This document shows, one piece after another, positions 61,273 to 64,000 of a DNA stretch of 64,000 nt. The DNA comes from Coffea arabica (Eukaryota; Streptophyta; Magnoliopsida; Gentianales; Rubiaceae). Below the pieces are notes generated by a model. The model worked only from the letters and a program-made list of their open reading frames with translations. It did not search any database and was not told the DNA's origin. The stretch's first letter is position 1, and every line of letters begins with the position of its first letter. The DNA lies in assembly GCF_036785885.1 (NCBI RefSeq), contig NC_092322.1, positions 11,554,466 through 11,618,465 of the forward strand. Reading direction: 5' to 3'. A program made the translations under genes and the position numbers.

Positions 61273-62505
61273 GTAGCTCCTTGTTCTGGCACTTTAAGAG
61301 CTTTTTATGTACGAAATACAGTCATTAATGAGTTTTTAAAGTTCCATGACTTTGAAACATGAACTTCTGCTGGTTTGGTCAGTTAATGGCCGGAGAAACT
61401 GTGTGCTGTTATCTATGATTGGTTCAGAGTGTCCTTTAGAATTCTCTCTCTGGCTTGCACTTTATGGTTAAAAGTCAAGCAACATTTATTACGCATTACC
61501 TTAAAAAACTTGTTTGTAGGTAATAACCTCAATTAATTGACGGGATTGACAAGGCCAGTTAATATTTGAGCTAGAAATGATTCCTCCATACTGATCATTC
61601 ATGAAAATGTAGCGATCATGCAGAAATTAGTACTGAGGTCTGCAATCAGGTTAAGGCCAACCAAATTGAAGCAAATGTACTACTGTATGTTATACTACCA
61701 TGCTGTGTAGGCTTCATTTACTGATGCAGCAAATGGGAGGCAAAACAGGATGAGATTTTCCCCAGGACATTAGAGAAAGAGACCTTGAAACTCCTTCTCC
61801 TGCTTGAATCAACCATGATCAGCTTGATTTTCTCTTAGGTTGTTTCTCCATTTGAGAGCTCATTCGGCTCAATCTGCAAAATGGGCCTCAAAGGCTAGCA
61901 TGATACACTCCGTCACTAGGATGATATACTTGTATTTCTCAAAACGCAAGTATGATATACTCGTTACTGGGGGAGTTTGAAGACACTGAACGAATGGGTT
62001 TTCTATGATTTTATTACCCAAACTTGACTGCTAAACCAGCTTGGGGATATATGGTCTGATTTCCGATTTGTGAATATTCTTAGACTAGCATAAATACAAT
62101 TAATATACGCACTATTTGCACCGGCTTTCACGACACAAACAGAAGTGACAATCTTTTTTAAGCCCACTCAGATTGGCAATTGGCAAAGCTGGCATGTTGA
62201 CAACCAAAAAAAATTCTCCGTTCTAGTGAGCAAATAGTGGCTAATCAGAGGAGGGAAATAAGTTCGAACCTAATGGTTTGGCTTGACCATGGTTCAACTT
62301 TGTGATAAAAGTTGAACGTTCTGCAAACGAAAGATCCTGAAAATTTTCTTATCTCATAATCCATACATTCAAAACCTATAAACTAGATAACTAATCACTC
62401 ACGAACCACAGATGTTCCTCCACAAAGTACAGGACACAAATTGTGGAGGAACATAGAGAGAGCTATTGGTCCTAATTATTAAAACTTTCAGTTGCATGCA
62501 AATAG
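61273..62505. other. Convergent 3' flanks of annexin and DUF4057 genes
   Basis: The annexin and DUF4057 genes face each other across this stretch, which should hold both 3' UTRs. No coding signal was recognised. Two variants of (T/C)AGTATGATA(T/C)ACT near 61905 and 61950 form a minor local repeat. Confidence 0.55.
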
Positions 62506-63749
62506 TTAGACCAAGGCAATGCTGCTCTCACCACCAGGGGGTTTGCGGACTCCACCCAAGAAGTCTCTAGCTTTAACCTTGCCATCAGCAAAAATATTGT
62601 TGCCACTCATTTCTTTCAGCTTGGCCGTGCTCAGATGCTTTTCAGCAGAGCCTGGAGGAACATCTCCTTTGAAAATGTCATTGCCAGTCAACTCTGCAAA
62701 TTTCTGGTCATGTAGTTTCTTTGAAGTCTTGACAACTGGTTCTTCACCAAACAAGATGTTACTTTGACCGCCAGCAGGCTACAAAAGTTCAAACAAGACC
62801 ATAAAAATTCCAGCATTTTGGACAACCAGTCCGAAAAGAATAGACTTTAGGTAATAGGTTGCAAAGAAACTGTCAAAAAATTTTCCCTAAATATAACAGA
62901 TCCAAAAGCTGATATAGACATCATAATGACAATACAAATGCACTTCAAAATGCAAATGCAAAATGCTATCCTAAAACATTCAACACACACAGAGACAGAG
63001 AGAGAGAGAGTGAATCTGTGTGTGTGTGGCTGTTTGTTTGTACATGTGCATTATCAGCAGGCCATACGGGGTACAAGAATGAGAGATAAAGAGGAGAAAA
63101 TGGAAGTTAATCTAACAGATGAGTCCCACGAGTTAACTTACATTAGAAACCTTGACTGATGTTCGTAGATTTCGCGGTGCAGGTTCTCCCATGTCCTTGA
63201 TTTCTTTTGCTTCCATAGAGCGCACAGCAGCCAATGATCTGGGAGGAACTTCAGGAGGAGGGCCAAAGATATCATTACCGCTTAGTTCCTTGCTCTTCGC
63301 ATCTGACAGCTGCTTCTTCATCTTACTATCAGCTTCGCTTTCCAGTGTTCCACTTAACTCCCGCTGCTTTGCAACCTCAGTAAGAGTTGTCGGCTTCTTT
63401 GGAGAAATCCTTTCTTCAGTACTAAAGGAGATCTGGCTGATTCCATTTGCAGCTTGCTAACAACAATCAAGAGCAATTGCATTCGCAGTCAAAAGACATG
63501 TTATGGGCATCATGGTTTATAGAAGAATATGGCTGTATGGGCTTCATTCAGCCAATGGAAGGGATTCAGGCATGCTGAGAATACAGAGTTACTACAATTA
63601 CATCTACAGATACCTGAACCATACGCACAGATGTCCTATTATTAGAAGAGACATGACCATTTCCAGATTCTGATGCACCATCTTCAGTCTCTCCAGAAAA
63701 TATTTTGCTTCCAGTAATCTCCTTCAACTTATATCCTGAGCATGGTTTC
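62506..63749 (-). CDS. DUF4057-domain protein, partial (5' end off window)
   Basis: Plant-specific DUF4057 family, represented by Arabidopsis At4g39860, At1g35780 and At1g78150; molecular function unknown, and the database label N-lysine methyltransferase for some members has no visible support. Three minus-strand exons: 63614-63749, 63142-63456 and 62506-62778, phase-consistent, 240 residues. The protein is built from repeats of a short motif, K-x-K-E-(I/L/M)-(S/T)-G-x-x-I-F: YKLKEITGSKIF, KSKELSGNDIF, KFAELTGNDIF and KLKEMSGNNIF. Linkers are Pro/Ser-rich and include SPKKPTTLTEVAKQRELSG. The C-terminus GGVRKPPGGESSIALV is highly conserved in the family. The first exon, with the usual SKVVFGGQV-type block, lies beyond the right edge. 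Confidence 0.9.
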
Positions 63750-64000
63750 CTGAACACACGAACAAACCGCAGCAAATAAGAGCTCAAATGCTAAGAATCA
63801 AGGTTCCAAATTGCACTATGCAACGATGCTAAATCAATCATGAGAGTCTGGCACATTTTAACAATTTACTTTTGAATATACTACATTTTAGTATGCAAAA
63901 GATGAAAATGCTTGTAAAGAAACGGTCCAGATGATGTTTCCACAAGCCTAATGACATGCTCAAATTGTCTGTTCTAAACTGACTGCCATAAAATTAAACG

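Overview
The window is nuclear DNA of a flowering plant, most likely a eudicot. It is AT-rich, its genes are split by many short GT-AG introns, and the gene families (GASA peptide, DUF4057, ROCK1-type transporter, plant annexin) are plant-specific or plant-typed. Species cannot be fixed from the sequence. All exon models were built by hand from reading frame, splice consensus, phase continuity and remembered family motifs.

Layout. (1) 277-3783 (-): ROCK1-like nucleotide-sugar transporter, 3' end off the left edge. (2) 5537-14116: a Reina-like Ty3/Gypsy chromovirus (-), decayed, with 5-bp target duplication TGGAC; its right LTR is split by a 3.2-kb solo LTR (10689-13884, duplication GTTAT). 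(3) 14503-22625 (+): complete 14-exon asparagine synthetase starting only 387 bp beyond the retrotransposon. (4) 23130-25430: relic of the last exon of a TLDc-domain gene, interrupted by a 1.84-kb Pack-MULE (23306-25148, 9-bp duplication TTGGTATAA) carrying a fragment of a PHR2-like photolyase/cryptochrome gene. (5) 25431-29178: TE-rich stretch with a SINE, then exon-like blocks of one or two unrecognised genes. (6) 29545-36325 (-): plant HGSNAT/DUF5009-like membrane acyltransferase, 13 exons. (7) 38665-41578 (-): class I/II PLP aminotransferase, 9 exons. (8) 42529-43384: relic of the 5' end of the TLDc gene, abutted by a 212-bp hairpin MITE. (9) 45175-49553 (-): intact TLDc gene, 8 exons. (10) 49982-50054 (+): tRNA-Arg(ACG). 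(11) 50571-51376: hAT-type non-autonomous element. (12) 51714-52886 (-): GASA/snakin peptide gene. (13) 52985-57659: two poly(T)-headed retroposon copies and two related Helitrons. (14) 58562-61272 (+): annexin, 5 exons. (15) 62506-63749 (-): DUF4057 gene, 5' end off the right edge.

The genes form no pathway; each is a separate transcription unit. The notable content is the transposon record: at least six DNA-transposon or retroposon insertions can be delimited to the base by target duplications, and two Helitrons by their 5'-TC, CTAG-3' and A/T junctions. The copies of the TLDc gene show a duplicate whose two ends now lie 17 kb apart with two unrelated genes between them. I saw no CRISPR, operon or obviously novel enzyme system. 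The best candidates for something undescribed are the PHR2 Pack-MULE, the split TLDc duplicate and the unrecognised exons at 28197-29178.
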